DNA of 36,725 nucleotides from DASYUM01 sp036001225 (GCA_036001225.1 DASYUM010000123.1:1-36725), one strand, 5' to 3'. Counted from the first letter of the stretch, positions 7,067 through 14,960 are shown. Translations and numbers: made by a program. Notes: generated from the sequence alone by a model not told the origin.

Positions 7067-7894
7067 ATGGATCCCGGCGCGCGATTCGCCCGGCTGGCGC
7101 AGGCGGGCGAGGGCGAGGTACGTCTCGGCGAGGCCGCCCTGTGGATCGCCGCCGACGAGTATCCGCACCTCGACCTCCCGGCCTGGCTCGGCCGACTGGA
7201 CGCCCTCGGCACGGTCGCGGCGCGGCGCATCACGCCGGCCATGGACGCCGACGCGACGGCCGGCGTGCTGAACGCCCTCCTCTTCGAGGAGCAGGGGTTC
7301 CGGGGAAATCGCCAAGACTACTACGACCCCCGCAACAGCTTTCTGAGCGACGTCCTGGAGCGGCGACTCGGGATCCCGATCACGCTCGCCGTCGTCTACA
7401 TGGAGGTCGGAGCCGCCGCCGGGGTGACCGTCCGCGGCGTGGGACTGCCGGGGCACTTCGTCGTGCGCCTCGACCGTCACGGCACCGAGCGCGTGCTCGA
7501 TCCCTTCGACGGCGGCGCGCGGCTCGGCGAGGCCGACTGCCGCGCCCTCCTCCGGCGCGTCTACGACGCCGACGTCCCTCTCGATCCGGCCTGGCTCCGC
7601 CCGGTCAGCACCCAGCAGATCGTCAGCCGCATGCTCGCCAACCTGAAGGGCGTCTACATGTCGCTCGGCGACTGGACACGGGCACTCCGCACCGTGGAGC
7701 GGATGCTCGCGGTCGCCCCCGGCGCGCTCGGCGAGCTGCGCGATCGGGGCACCATCCGCGCCCGTCTGGGGGACGCGCACGCCGCCATTCGCGACTGGGA
7801 GACCTATCTCGTCGCCGCCCCCGACGCCCACGACGCCGACCGCGTCCGCCAGAACCTGCGCGCCCTGCGCCAGGCGGTGGCGGTCCTGAACTGA
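7067..7894 (+). CDS. SirB1/transglutaminase-like protein with TPR tail
   Basis: A 275-residue protein of the SirB1 (YchA) family, a transglutaminase-like fold. Recognisable segments are LNALLFEEQGFRGNRQDYYD, PRNSFLSDVLERRLGIPITL, AVVYMEVG and GVGLPGHFVVRL. The last contains the conserved His, but the family commonly lacks a full Cys-His-Asp triad, and I see no clear catalytic Cys. The C-terminal third (from about residue 195) has TPR-like helices (ALRTVERMLAVAPGALGELRDRG...). The function of the family is unknown. It stands 48 nt after the FAD oxidoreductase and 10 nt before the racemase, so it may be transcribed with either. Confidence 0.82.
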   Translation: MDPGARFARLAQAGEGEVRLGEAALWIAADEYPHLDLPAWLGRLDALGTVAARRITPAMDADATAGVLNALLFEEQGFRGNRQDYYDPRNSFLSDVLERRLGIPITLAVVYMEVGAAAGVTVRGVGLPGHFVVRLDRHGTERVLDPFDGGARLGEADCRALLRRVYDADVPLDPAWLRPVSTQQIVSRMLANLKGVYMSLGDWTRALRTVERMLAVAPGALGELRDRGTIRARLGDAHAAIRDWETYLVAAPDAHDADRVRQNLRALRQAVAVLN

Positions 7895-7904
7895 GGCGGC
7901 GACG

Positions 7905-8639
7905 ATGCAGGTGCGGGGCGGCAAGCCGCTGTACGGGATCCGGGTCGGCATCCTGGTCCTCGATACCCGCTTCCCGCGGATTCCCGGCGACCTCGGCCAC
8001 GCCGCCACCTTCGACTTCCCGGTGCTCTACCACCGGGTGCGGTCGGCCTCGCCGGAGCGCGTGGTCCGCGGCGGCGACCCGGAGCTGATCAAGCCCTTCA
8101 CCGAGGGCGCCCAGGCGCTCGAGCGGGAAGGGGCCGGCGCGATCACGACGACCTGCGGCTTCCTGGCCAAGTTCCAGGCCGAGCTGGCGGCGGCGGTGCG
8201 AGTGCCGGTCTTCACCTCGAGCCTGCTCCTGGTGCCGCTGGTGGCCCGGATGCTCGGCCCCGGCCGCGCCGTCGGCCTCCTCACCATCGACGCCGGGGCG
8301 CTGACGGCGGAACATCTGGCCGGCGCCGGGATCGCGGCCGACCTGCCCCTGGCGATCGGGGGCCTCGAGCGCGAGGGGGCGGCGACATTCGCCCGGAGCA
8401 TCATCGGGGACGAGCTGACGCTCGACGTCGAGGCCGCGCGGGCCGAGCATCGGGACGCCGCTCGGCGCCTGGTCGAGGCGCATCCGGAGGTGGGCGCCAT
8501 CGTGCTCGAGTGCGCCAACATGCCGCCCTACCGGGCCGACGTCCAGGCCGTCACCGGGCTCCCGGTGTTCGACATGCGCGACCTCATCCGGCTCGTCCAC
8601 GCCGGATTGCCGGCCGACTTCGCCGACCTGGCGCGATGA
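7905..8639 (+). CDS. Asp/Glu/hydantoin racemase family protein
   Basis: A 244-residue protein of the aspartate/glutamate racemase superfamily. The two active-site cysteines are visible: Cys84 in ITTTCGF and Cys203 in VLECANMPPYR. Both are in the right context for cofactor-independent two-base racemisation. The N-terminal GIRVGILVLDTRFPRIPGD is typical of the AroM/hydantoin-racemase-like branch. The stop overlaps the next gene's ATG by 4 nt (ATGA), tying it to the muconate-cycloisomerase-like enzyme and then to a Liv-type solute-binding protein. The cassette looks like uptake and inversion or lactonisation of a chiral acid. Substrate is unknown: an amino acid, hydantoin or maleate-type diacid are all possible. 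Confidence 0.82.
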   Translation: MQVRGGKPLYGIRVGILVLDTRFPRIPGDLGHAATFDFPVLYHRVRSASPERVVRGGDPELIKPFTEGAQALEREGAGAITTTCGFLAKFQAELAAAVRVPVFTSSLLLVPLVARMLGPGRAVGLLTIDAGALTAEHLAGAGIAADLPLAIGGLEREGAATFARSIIGDELTLDVEAARAEHRDAARRLVEAHPEVGAIVLECANMPPYRADVQAVTGLPVFDMRDLIRLVHAGLPADFADLAR

Positions 8640-9748
8640 AGATCACCGAGATCCGGACCATCCGGGTGGACATCCCGACCCGCCGGCCGCACGCCATGGC
8701 GTTCGGCACGGTGACGCTGCAGAACTTCGTGATCGTCCGGATGCGCACGGACGCCGGGCTGGAGGGGCTCGGGGAAGCGGCGATCCCCGGCGGCCCCACC
8801 TGGAACGAGGAGTCGGCCGAGACGGTCCAGACCGTCATCGACCGCTACCTCGCGCCGATCCTGGTCGGGCAGGACCCCTTTCAGGTCGAGCGGGTCGTGC
8901 GCGAGATGGACCGGGCGGCGAAGGGGAACCACTTCGCGAAGGCCGCCCTCGAGTTCGCGTGCTTCGATCTGATGGGGCGGGCGCTGGGGGTGCCGGTGAG
9001 CGCCCTGCTGGGCGGCGTGGTGCGGGACCGCGTTCCCTACAGCTGGAGCCTGGCCACCGGCGACGCCGACCAGGAGATCGCCGAGGCCCGGACGCTGGCC
9101 GACCGCGGGAGTCTCCTCTTCAAGGTCAAGGTCGGCGTTCGGCCGGCCGCCGAGGACCTCGACCGGCTGGAACGGATCGCCGCCGCCCTCCCGCCGCCGA
9201 TCAAGGTCCGGGCCGACGCCAACCAGGGCTGGGACGAGCCGACCACGCTCCGGCTGCTCCCCCGCCTGGAGGGGAGCGGACTCGATCTCCTCGAGCAGCC
9301 GGTGGCCCGCTGGAACCTGGCCGCGATGGCGCGGATCACCGCGGCCTCGCGGCTGCCGATCATGGCCGACGAGAGCGTCGGGACGATCCACGACTGCCTG
9401 GAGGCGGCCCGGCTCCACATCGCCCACGTCTGGAGCCTGAAGTTGACCAAGGTCGGCGGGCTCCTGCGCGCCAAGCAAGCGGCCGCCATCGCCGAAGCGG
9501 CCGGGGTCCCCTGCTACGTCGGGAACATGATCGAGACCGGAATCGGCACGGCGGCGTACGCCCACTTCTGCGCCTCCACGCCGATCGTGACCGAGGGCTG
9601 CGAGCTGTTCGGGCCGCTGCTGCTCGCCGACGACCTGACCCGCGAGGGCATCCGCTACCAGGACGGCCACGTCCTCGTCCCCGAGGGCCCCGGCCTCGGC
9701 GTCACCCTCGACGAGGCCAAGCTCGAGCGCTACGCCCGCCGCGGCTGA
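8636..9748 (+). CDS. Muconate cycloisomerase/mandelate racemase family enzyme
   Basis: A 370-residue member of the enolase superfamily, muconate lactonizing enzyme subgroup. The catalytic set is complete: the K-x-K pair Lys163/Lys165 (FKVKVG), metal ligands Asp194 (RADANQGW), Glu220 (LLEQPV) and Asp245 (IMADES), and the general base Lys269 (SLKLTKVGG). Family members abstract the alpha-proton of a carboxylate to racemise, epimerise, dehydrate or cycloisomerise it. Dipeptide epimerase, N-acyl amino acid racemase and muconate cycloisomerase are all possible here, and the sequence does not decide. It overlaps the racemase gene (ATGA at 8636-8639) and precedes a solute-binding protein by 23 nt, so its substrate is probably what the transporter brings in. 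Confidence 0.87.
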   Translation: MKITEIRTIRVDIPTRRPHAMAFGTVTLQNFVIVRMRTDAGLEGLGEAAIPGGPTWNEESAETVQTVIDRYLAPILVGQDPFQVERVVREMDRAAKGNHFAKAALEFACFDLMGRALGVPVSALLGGVVRDRVPYSWSLATGDADQEIAEARTLADRGSLLFKVKVGVRPAAEDLDRLERIAAALPPPIKVRADANQGWDEPTTLRLLPRLEGSGLDLLEQPVARWNLAAMARITAASRLPIMADESVGTIHDCLEAARLHIAHVWSLKLTKVGGLLRAKQAAAIAEAAGVPCYVGNMIETGIGTAAYAHFCASTPIVTEGCELFGPLLLADDLTREGIRYQDGHVLVPEGPGLGVTLDEAKLERYARRG

Positions 9749-9771
9749 CCGCGGCGGAACAGGAGGGCACC

Positions 9772-10980
9772 ATGCCGAGCGGACTGCGAATCTGGTTTCT
9801 GGTGACCGTGCTCGTCGCCGGGTTGGCGGCGCCGGCCCTGGCCCAGCGGCCGGTGAAGATCGGCGTCCTGACCCCGCTCTCGCCGCCGGGCGACGCCAGC
9901 GCGGGACAGTTCATCGTCCGCGGGGCCAAGATGGGCGCCGATGAGGTGAACAGTCGCGGCGGCGTCCTCGGCGGGCGCAAGGTGGAGCTGGTCATCGAGG
10001 ACGACTCCGGCACCCCCGAGAAGGGGGCGGCCGGATTCCGCAAGCTCGCCACCCAGGACCAGGTCGCGGCGGTCGTGGGTCAGTTCCACAGTTCGGTGAT
10101 GGGGGCGGTCCAGGACCTGGCCGAGCAGTTCCGGATCCCGGTCTTCGCCACCCAGGCCTCCGCGCGCGGGATCACCGAGCGGCACCTCAACTACACCTTC
10201 CGGACGCACGTCATCGACCCGGACCGAGTGAAGCTGTGGAACCAGTGGATCAAGGAGCGCGGCTTCAAGCGGGTCGCGCTGATCGCCGAGAACACGGACT
10301 ACGGCGTCGGCGTCGTCGAGGAGACCCGGGGCCAGTTCAAGACGATGGACGTCAAGGCGGAGCTGAAGACGACCATCTTCGACCGGACGTCGGTGGACCT
10401 CACCCCCCAGCTCCTCGAGATCAAGAGCTGGAATCCCGACCTCCTCCTCAACGTCGGAGTGGGCACCCCGGTGTACCTCATGATCAAGCAGGCGTACGAC
10501 GTCGGGCTCTTCCCGGCCGTCCCCATGCTGGTCTCCTACGACCTGCCGGCCCGCCCCGAGTACTGGAAGAATCTCGGCGAGAAGGGCAACTACCTGGTGT
10601 TCATCGCCTACTACCACCCGACCATGAAGCTCACCTCGCGCGGCGAGGCCATGCGGAAGAAGTACCGGGAGCAGTTCAACGAGGACCCGGTCTACGGCGC
10701 CCTCAACGGCTACGCCCAGGTACTCCTGCTGGCGGACGCGCTGAACGCGGCCAAGAGCGACAAGGGCGAGGAGCTGGTGAAGGCCCTCCTGGCCAACAAG
10801 TTCGAGGGCTGGAACGCCAGCATCGGCTTCGCGCGCGGCGAGGGGCCCTACTGGCAGCAGTGGACGCCGCCCATGCTGTTCATGCAGTATACGAAGCCCG
10901 ACATGCCATTCACCGACGCGAAGATCGTCTTCCCGGCCGAGTTCAAGACCGGCGACCTGATGCCGGCCCCGAAGCGCTAG
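9772..10980 (+). CDS. Liv-type ABC transporter substrate-binding protein
   Basis: A 402-residue periplasmic binding protein of type I fold (LivK/amide family). Signal peptide 1-24 ends in APALA before QRPVKIGV. Conserved features are the mature start VKIGVLTPLSPPGD, GAKMGADEVNSRGGVLGGRK, IEDDSGTPEKGAAGFRKLA, and the Ser-rich ligand segment VVGQFHSSVMG. There is a strong AGGAGGG site before the ATG at 9772. Such proteins bind branched-chain amino acids in model bacteria, but in many soil lineages the family serves aromatic acids, amides or urea, so ligand identity is open. Its membrane partner LivH is 63 nt downstream, across a GC-rich hairpin; LivM, LivF and LivG are nearby on the other strand. 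Confidence 0.9.
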   Translation: MPSGLRIWFLVTVLVAGLAAPALAQRPVKIGVLTPLSPPGDASAGQFIVRGAKMGADEVNSRGGVLGGRKVELVIEDDSGTPEKGAAGFRKLATQDQVAAVVGQFHSSVMGAVQDLAEQFRIPVFATQASARGITERHLNYTFRTHVIDPDRVKLWNQWIKERGFKRVALIAENTDYGVGVVEETRGQFKTMDVKAELKTTIFDRTSVDLTPQLLEIKSWNPDLLLNVGVGTPVYLMIKQAYDVGLFPAVPMLVSYDLPARPEYWKNLGEKGNYLVFIAYYHPTMKLTSRGEAMRKKYREQFNEDPVYGALNGYAQVLLLADALNAAKSDKGEELVKALLANKFEGWNASIGFARGEGPYWQQWTPPMLFMQYTKPDMPFTDAKIVFPAEFKTGDLMPAPKR

Positions 10981-11000
10981 GTCGGCTCGCCCTTCCCCTC

Positions 11001-11025
11001 CCCTCTCCCCTCTCCGGGGAGAGGG
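11001..11025 (+). repeat. CCCTCTCCCC hairpin between binding-protein and permease genes
   Basis: CCCTCTCCCC (11001-11010) and GGGGAGAGGG (11016-11025) form a perfect 10-bp stem with loop TCTCC, and shifted pairings are also possible. It lies in the 63-nt gap between the substrate-binding protein and LivH. Elements of this CCCTCTCC/GGAGAGGG type recur between genes in many GC-rich bacteria. Here the hairpin could stabilise the upstream message so that the binding protein is made in excess over the permease. No U-run follows, so it is probably not a full terminator. Confidence 0.55.
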
Positions 11026-11043
11026 CTGGGGTCAGGCTTCGCC

Positions 11044-11934
11044 GTGGACCTGCACCTCCTCTCCCAGTACATCCTCTCCGGCCTCGTCATCGGCCTGCTC
11101 TACAGCCTGATGGCGCTGGGGATCACCTTCATCTACAGCGTCATGAAGATGATCAACTGGGGGATGGGCGAGTTCTACATGATCGGCAGCTACGTGCAGT
11201 ACGCGCTGCTGGCGACCGTGCTCGGCCCCGGACGGTGGTACGTCGCCCTCCCGCTGGCGATGGGGACCGTCTTCCTCCTCGGCCTGGTCATCCAGCGGGT
11301 CCTGCTGCGCCCGATGTTCGTGGGCGTGATCGAGCGGCGGGACGAGTACGCGACGATCGTCACCATCGCGCTGATGGTCTTCTTCCGGAACCTGGCCATC
11401 GTCCTCGGCGGCCCCAACCAGTACGCCCCCCGCGACTACGCCCGCCCGAGGATGCTCGGCACCCTCCCGATCTCGGGCAACCGGTTCGTCGCTCTGGTGG
11501 CCACGTTGCTCCTGCTCGGGCTCTTCGCGCTCGTCATCAAGGGCACCTGGGTGGGACGGGCTCTCCGCGGGGCCGCCCAGAACCGGGTGGGGATCCAGAC
11601 GGCCGGGATCGACGTCCTGCGCCTCGACATGCTCGCGTTCGGGGTGGGGGTCGCCCTGGCGGCGGCGGCGGGGGCGCTGCTGGCCCCCGACTTCCTCGTC
11701 TATCCGGAGAACGGCGCGATCTCGACCTTCAAGGGATTCGAGATCATCGTCATCGGCGGGCTCGGCTCCATCCTAGGGAGCATCGTGGGCGGGCTCCTGC
11801 TCGGCGTCATCGAGGCCCTCGGCTCGGTCTTTCTTTCCGCCGCCTACAAGGACCTCTACGGGTTCGTCCTGCTGATCGTCCTCCTCGTCGTCCGTCCGAC
11901 CGGACTCTTCGGCGAGCGCGAACGTACGGCGTGA
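11044..11934 (+). CDS. livH: Branched-chain amino acid type ABC permease LivH
   Basis: A 296-residue inner-membrane permease with about eight hydrophobic segments. The N-terminus has the LivH pattern ILSGLVIGLLYSLMALGITF followed by IYSVMKMINWGMGEFYMIGS. The cytoplasmic coupling (EAA-like) loop is RALRGAAQNRVGIQTAGIDV, and the C-terminal half holds EIIVIGGLGSILGSIVGG. The GTG start at 11044 lacks a good ribosome binding site; translation may depend on the upstream gene. Its stop overlaps the next GTG start by 4 nt. The matching LivM subunit is not next on this strand but is encoded convergently from 13376. Confidence 0.88.
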   Translation: MDLHLLSQYILSGLVIGLLYSLMALGITFIYSVMKMINWGMGEFYMIGSYVQYALLATVLGPGRWYVALPLAMGTVFLLGLVIQRVLLRPMFVGVIERRDEYATIVTIALMVFFRNLAIVLGGPNQYAPRDYARPRMLGTLPISGNRFVALVATLLLLGLFALVIKGTWVGRALRGAAQNRVGIQTAGIDVLRLDMLAFGVGVALAAAAGALLAPDFLVYPENGAISTFKGFEIIVIGGLGSILGSIVGGLLLGVIEALGSVFLSAAYKDLYGFVLLIVLLVVRPTGLFGERERTA

Positions 11935-12329
11935 GCCGACCCATCGTCCTGTTCGACGGCGTCTGCAACCTCTGCAACGGGTCGGTCACGTTCATCGTCA
12001 AGCGGGATCCCGGCCGGCGGTTTCGTTTCGCGGCGCTGCAGTCGGCGGCGGGGGCAACGCTGCTCCGGCAGTTCGGCCTGCCCGCCGACGCCCTGGACAC
12101 CCTCGTGCTCGTCGAAGGGAATCGCGCGTTCACCCGCTCGACGGCATCGCTGCGGGTCGCCCGGCGGCTGTCCGGTCTCTGGCCGCTGCTCTACGCCCTC
12201 ATCGTCGTGCCCCGACCGATTCGCGATCTCCTGTACGGCGTCGTCGCGAGGAACCGGTACCGCTGGTTCGGCCGGCGCGATGCCTGCATGATGCCGACCC
12301 CTGACCTGCGGGAGCGCTTCCTGGAGTGA
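11931..12329 (+). CDS. DCC family (DUF393) thiol-disulfide oxidoreductase-like protein
   Basis: A 132-residue protein with the family's defining start, IVLFDGVCNLCNGSVTF: the D-x-x-C-x-x-C cysteines are Cys12 and Cys15. It continues with RFRFAALQS and a C-terminal RYRWFGRRDACMMPTPDL segment. The fold is thioredoxin-like; the physiological substrate is generally unknown. GTG at 11931 overlaps the livH stop (GTGA), so it is co-translated with a transporter gene with which it has no obvious functional tie. It ends 72 nt before the convergent livM stop. Confidence 0.85.
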   Translation: MSRPIVLFDGVCNLCNGSVTFIVKRDPGRRFRFAALQSAAGATLLRQFGLPADALDTLVLVEGNRAFTRSTASLRVARRLSGLWPLLYALIVVPRPIRDLLYGVVARNRYRWFGRRDACMMPTPDLRERFLE

Positions 12330-12401
12330 GCGGTCCGGCCCGATGCGTCGGCGAGCCCGCCCGTGCCGTACAACCCGAGCGTCAAACGGATCCTCGTCCG
12401 T

Positions 12402-13376
12402 TCACTCTCTGAGCCTCGAGGGCGTGAGGATCGGCGCCAGAGGCGGGATCAGCGCGGCCAGGCGGCGGGCGGCGGCCCGGGCGAGCCCGACCAGGCCGTC
12501 GGGGTAGGCCCGGGCGACCACGATGACCAGCAGGGCGAAGAGGACCATCCGCACCTCGCCCCACGCCCGGAGCCACTCCGAGAGCAACTCGATGAAGACC
12601 GCGCCCACGACGGGGCCGGCAAAGGTGCGGAGGCCGCCCACGATGACCATGATCACCACCATGGCCATCTCATTGAACTTCATCGGTGCCGGCGACAGCA
12701 AGCCGACGTAGTGCCCGAGGAAGCCGCCGGCCGTCGCGGCGAAAACGGCCGAGACGGCGAAGACGAAGCGCTTCCACTTGAAGGTATCCACGCCCATGGC
12801 CGCCGCCGCCTCCTCGTCGTCCCGGAGGGCGCGCATGTAGGCGCCGACCCGGGAATGGACGATCTCCCAGGTCAGGAGGAGCGCGACCAGAGCCAGGCCG
12901 AGGAACAGGTAGTAGTACGGGGTCGAGCGCGGGGTGGCGAAGAGGAGCGGCGTGCGCAGCCCCAGATCGCCCCGGGTGATCTGGTACTCGACCGTGATCA
13001 GGAGGCGCACCGACTCGGCGAACGCCCAAGTGGCCAGGGCCAGGTAGATCGCCCGCATCCGCAGACACAGACTGCCGAGCCCGTAGCCAGCCCCGGCGGC
13101 GACGACGATGCCGGCGGCGATGCCGACCAGGATCGGGACGCGGGCGTACTGGACCAGGAGCGCGGAGGTGTAGGCGCCGATGCCGGCGAACGTGTGGTGG
13201 GCCAGCGAGAACTGGCCGGTGTAGCCGGCCAGGAGGTTCCAGCCGAGGGCCAGGATCACGTAGTAGAAGCTGATGGTCAGCACGTGGGTCTGGTACTCGG
13301 AGACGACCCACGGGAGCCAGGCGAGGGCGGCGTAGGCCAGGAGAGACCAGCCGACGCGACGGGCGCGAGGTCGCAC
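12402..13376 (-). CDS. livM: Branched-chain amino acid type ABC permease LivM
   Basis: A 324-residue membrane protein with about nine hydrophobic segments and the LivM signature YVILALGWNLLAGYTGQFSL, then AHHTFAGIGAYTSALL. The coupling loop is AYMRALRDDEEAAAAMGVD, and VIVGGLRTFAGPVVGAVF follows in the last third. The GTG start at 13376 is 4 nt after the livF stop, so livG-livF-livM form a tight operon. The livH and substrate-binding genes that complete the transporter lie on the opposite strand, converging on this one. All five parts are present once, so they probably make one transporter. Confidence 0.88.
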   Translation of the reverse strand: MRPRARRVGWSLLAYAALAWLPWVVSEYQTHVLTISFYYVILALGWNLLAGYTGQFSLAHHTFAGIGAYTSALLVQYARVPILVGIAAGIVVAAGAGYGLGSLCLRMRAIYLALATWAFAESVRLLITVEYQITRGDLGLRTPLLFATPRSTPYYYLFLGLALVALLLTWEIVHSRVGAYMRALRDDEEAAAAMGVDTFKWKRFVFAVSAVFAATAGGFLGHYVGLLSPAPMKFNEMAMVVIMVIVGGLRTFAGPVVGAVFIELLSEWLRAWGEVRMVLFALLVIVVARAYPDGLVGLARAAARRLAALIPPLAPILTPSRLRE

Positions 13377-13380
13377 TGAC

Positions 13381-14103
13381 TCAGACGCCGAGGAGGGCGT
13401 CGCGGATCAGCTCGCGGAGCTGGTCGGCGAAGGCCGGGCGAGGCCCTTCGCGGCGGACCTGGCCCATCTCGAGCATGTAGAGGTAATCGGAGATCTCGAC
13501 GGCCTTCGTGATGTTTTGATCGACGAGGAGGATCGTCGCGCCGGCCGCCCGGGCCTCGAGGAGCCGGACGTAGACCTGCTGCGCGATCCGGGGGGCGAGG
13601 CCGGCCGACGGCTCGTCCACCAGCACCAGGCGGGGCTCGCTCACCTGCTCCTTGGCCAGGGAGAGCATCTTGGCCTCGCCGCCGCTCAGGGAGGTCGCGC
13701 GCAGCCGGCGCCGCTCGCGCAGGCGCGGGAACTCGGCGTAGGCCCGCTCCACCAGCCGGGCGACCCGCGACCGGTCGCGCCGGAAGACCCAGCTGCCGAG
13801 CTGGAGATTCTCCTGCACGGTGAGCTGGGGAAAGATGTTCGCCCCCTGGGGCACGTAGCTCAGCCCGAGCCGCTTGATCTCGTGCGGGGCCTGCCCCTGG
13901 ATCTCGCGTCCGGCGAACACGATCCGACCTCGCCGCGGGTGGAGGAAGCCGAAGACCGTCTTCAGCAAGGTGGACTTCCCCGCCCCGTTGGGGCCGATGA
14001 TGCCGGTGATCGTTCCCGGCTCCACCCGGAGCCGCACGTCGTTGAGGACGTCGATCCCTTCGACGTAACCGGCGGTGACCCCGTCCAGCTCGAGCAGCGC
14101 CAC
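13381..14103 (-). CDS. livF: Liv-type ABC transporter ATPase LivF
   Basis: A 240-residue ABC ATPase. The Walker A is GPNGAGKST, the Q-loop region is LSYVPQGANIFPQLTVQENL, the signature is LSGGE (with AKML following), the Walker B is LVLVDEPSAGL, and the switch residue region is ATILLVDQN. The VDQN in place of a terminal His-loop His is usual for LivF-type subunits. It begins with GTG at 14103, immediately after the livG TGA with no gap, and ends 4 nt before livM. It pairs with LivG to power the permease. Confidence 0.9.
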   Translation of the reverse strand: MALLELDGVTAGYVEGIDVLNDVRLRVEPGTITGIIGPNGAGKSTLLKTVFGFLHPRRGRIVFAGREIQGQAPHEIKRLGLSYVPQGANIFPQLTVQENLQLGSWVFRRDRSRVARLVERAYAEFPRLRERRRLRATSLSGGEAKMLSLAKEQVSEPRLVLVDEPSAGLAPRIAQQVYVRLLEARAAGATILLVDQNITKAVEISDYLYMLEMGQVRREGPRPAFADQLRELIRDALLGV

Positions 14104-14862
14104 TCAGCCTCCCAGGTAGGCTTCGAGGACGAGGGGATGGTTCGCGATCTCCTCGAACGAACCCTCGGCGATGAGCCGGCCCTCGTGCATCACCGACACC
14201 CGCGAGCAGAGCCGGCGGAGCGTCGCCATCTCGTGTGACACGATCAGGAACGTGACTCGCTCCTGCCGGTTCATCGAACGGATCGCCTCCATGATGGTGT
14301 CCTTGATCGTCGGGTGCACGCCGGCGAACGGCTCGTCCATCAGGAAGAGGCGAAGGGGCTGGAGCATGAGGCCGCGCGCGATCTGGATGAGCATGCTCTG
14401 CCCGCCGGACAACTCTTTGGCCAGGGCGTGGCGGAGCCCGTCGAGGGCCACGAAGTCGAGCAGTCGCCGCGCCCGCTCCCGGATCTCGGGCAGCGGGCGG
14501 CCGGGGCCCCGGTCCAACTCGGCCAGCGCCGGCACCAGCACGTTCTCCAGGACCGTCATGTTCCCGAAGAGCTTCGGGATCTGGAACGTTCGCGCCACGC
14601 CGCGGCCGGTGATCTCGTGCGGGCGCAGCCGGTCGATCCGCTCGCCGCCCAGGTAGATCTCGCCCGCGTCGGCACGGTAGAGACCGGAGATCAGGTTGAT
14701 GGTGGTGGTCTTGCCCGACCCATTGGGCCCGATGAGGCCCCGGATCTCGCCGTCGGGGACGGCCAGCGGCAGCTCGTCCACGGCCACCAGCCCCCCGAAG
14801 CGCTTGGTGAGCCGTCGCGTCTCGAGCAACCGCCCGTTCTCGGGCAGGGGGTCAGTCCTCAT
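14104..14862 (-). CDS. livG: Liv-type ABC transporter ATPase LivG
   Basis: A 252-residue ABC ATPase, first gene of the minus-strand liv operon. The Walker A is GPNGSGKTT, ARTFQIPKLFGNMTVLENV is the typical LivG Q-loop segment, the signature is LSGGQ, the Walker B is LRLFLMDEPFAGV, and the H-loop is VTFLIVSHEM. The ATG at 14862 has only a distant purine run (AAGGGGG about 11 nt upstream). It is transcribed divergently from the OYE-like flavoprotein across a 98-nt intergenic region that holds regulatory signals for both sides. Confidence 0.9.
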   Translation of the reverse strand: MRTDPLPENGRLLETRRLTKRFGGLVAVDELPLAVPDGEIRGLIGPNGSGKTTTINLISGLYRADAGEIYLGGERIDRLRPHEITGRGVARTFQIPKLFGNMTVLENVLVPALAELDRGPGRPLPEIRERARRLLDFVALDGLRHALAKELSGGQSMLIQIARGLMLQPLRLFLMDEPFAGVHPTIKDTIMEAIRSMNRQERVTFLIVSHEMATLRRLCSRVSVMHEGRLIAEGSFEEIANHPLVLEAYLGG

Positions 14863-14880
14863 TGGGGCGCCGGCCCCCTT

Positions 14881-14909
14881 CCATTCGCAGGGTGCGCGGG
14901 GTTTGTCAA
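14881..14909 (-). promoter_or_regulatory. Candidate promoter of the livGFM operon
   Basis: On the minus strand a perfect TTGACA (14909-14904) is followed after 17 nt by GAATGG (14886-14881), a poor -10. The distance to the livG start (14862) is reasonable. The -35 match is convincing and the -10 is not, so this is tentative. Confidence 0.35.
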
Positions 14910-14938
14910 GGCCTTGTCCCGGCCGGCGCCGCGTGTTA

Positions 14939-14960
14939 GACAGGCGCGGGTGCGCCTGTC
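14939..14960. promoter_or_regulatory. Perfect 9-bp inverted repeat directly abutting a start codon
   Basis: GACAGGCGC (14939-14947), loop GGGT, then GCGCCTGTC (14952-14960) form a perfect dyad whose last base is immediately followed by the ATG (14961) of the flavoprotein gene. No Shine-Dalgarno sequence fits in this space. In DNA it could be an operator; in RNA it would fold against the start codon or imply a leaderless message. Confidence 0.55.

Noticed and set aside
5798..8008. Long minus-strand open frame (736 codons) antisense to the FAD oxidoreductase and SirB1-like genes
   Set aside because: Its translation is a low-complexity Gly/Ala/Asp/Arg/Val/Glu mix, and the plus-strand frames carry clear family motifs. 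Long antisense frames are expected at this GC content.
12385..12402. AACGGA-TCCTCG-TCCGTT inverted repeat between the convergent DCC and livM genes
   Set aside because: The stem is only 6 bp, it overlaps the livM stop codon, and no T-run follows; too weak to call a terminator.
12363..13379. Plus-strand open frame across livM
   Set aside because: The minus strand encodes an unmistakable LivM with membrane segments; the plus frame is Gly/Arg/Asp/Gln-rich with no domain.
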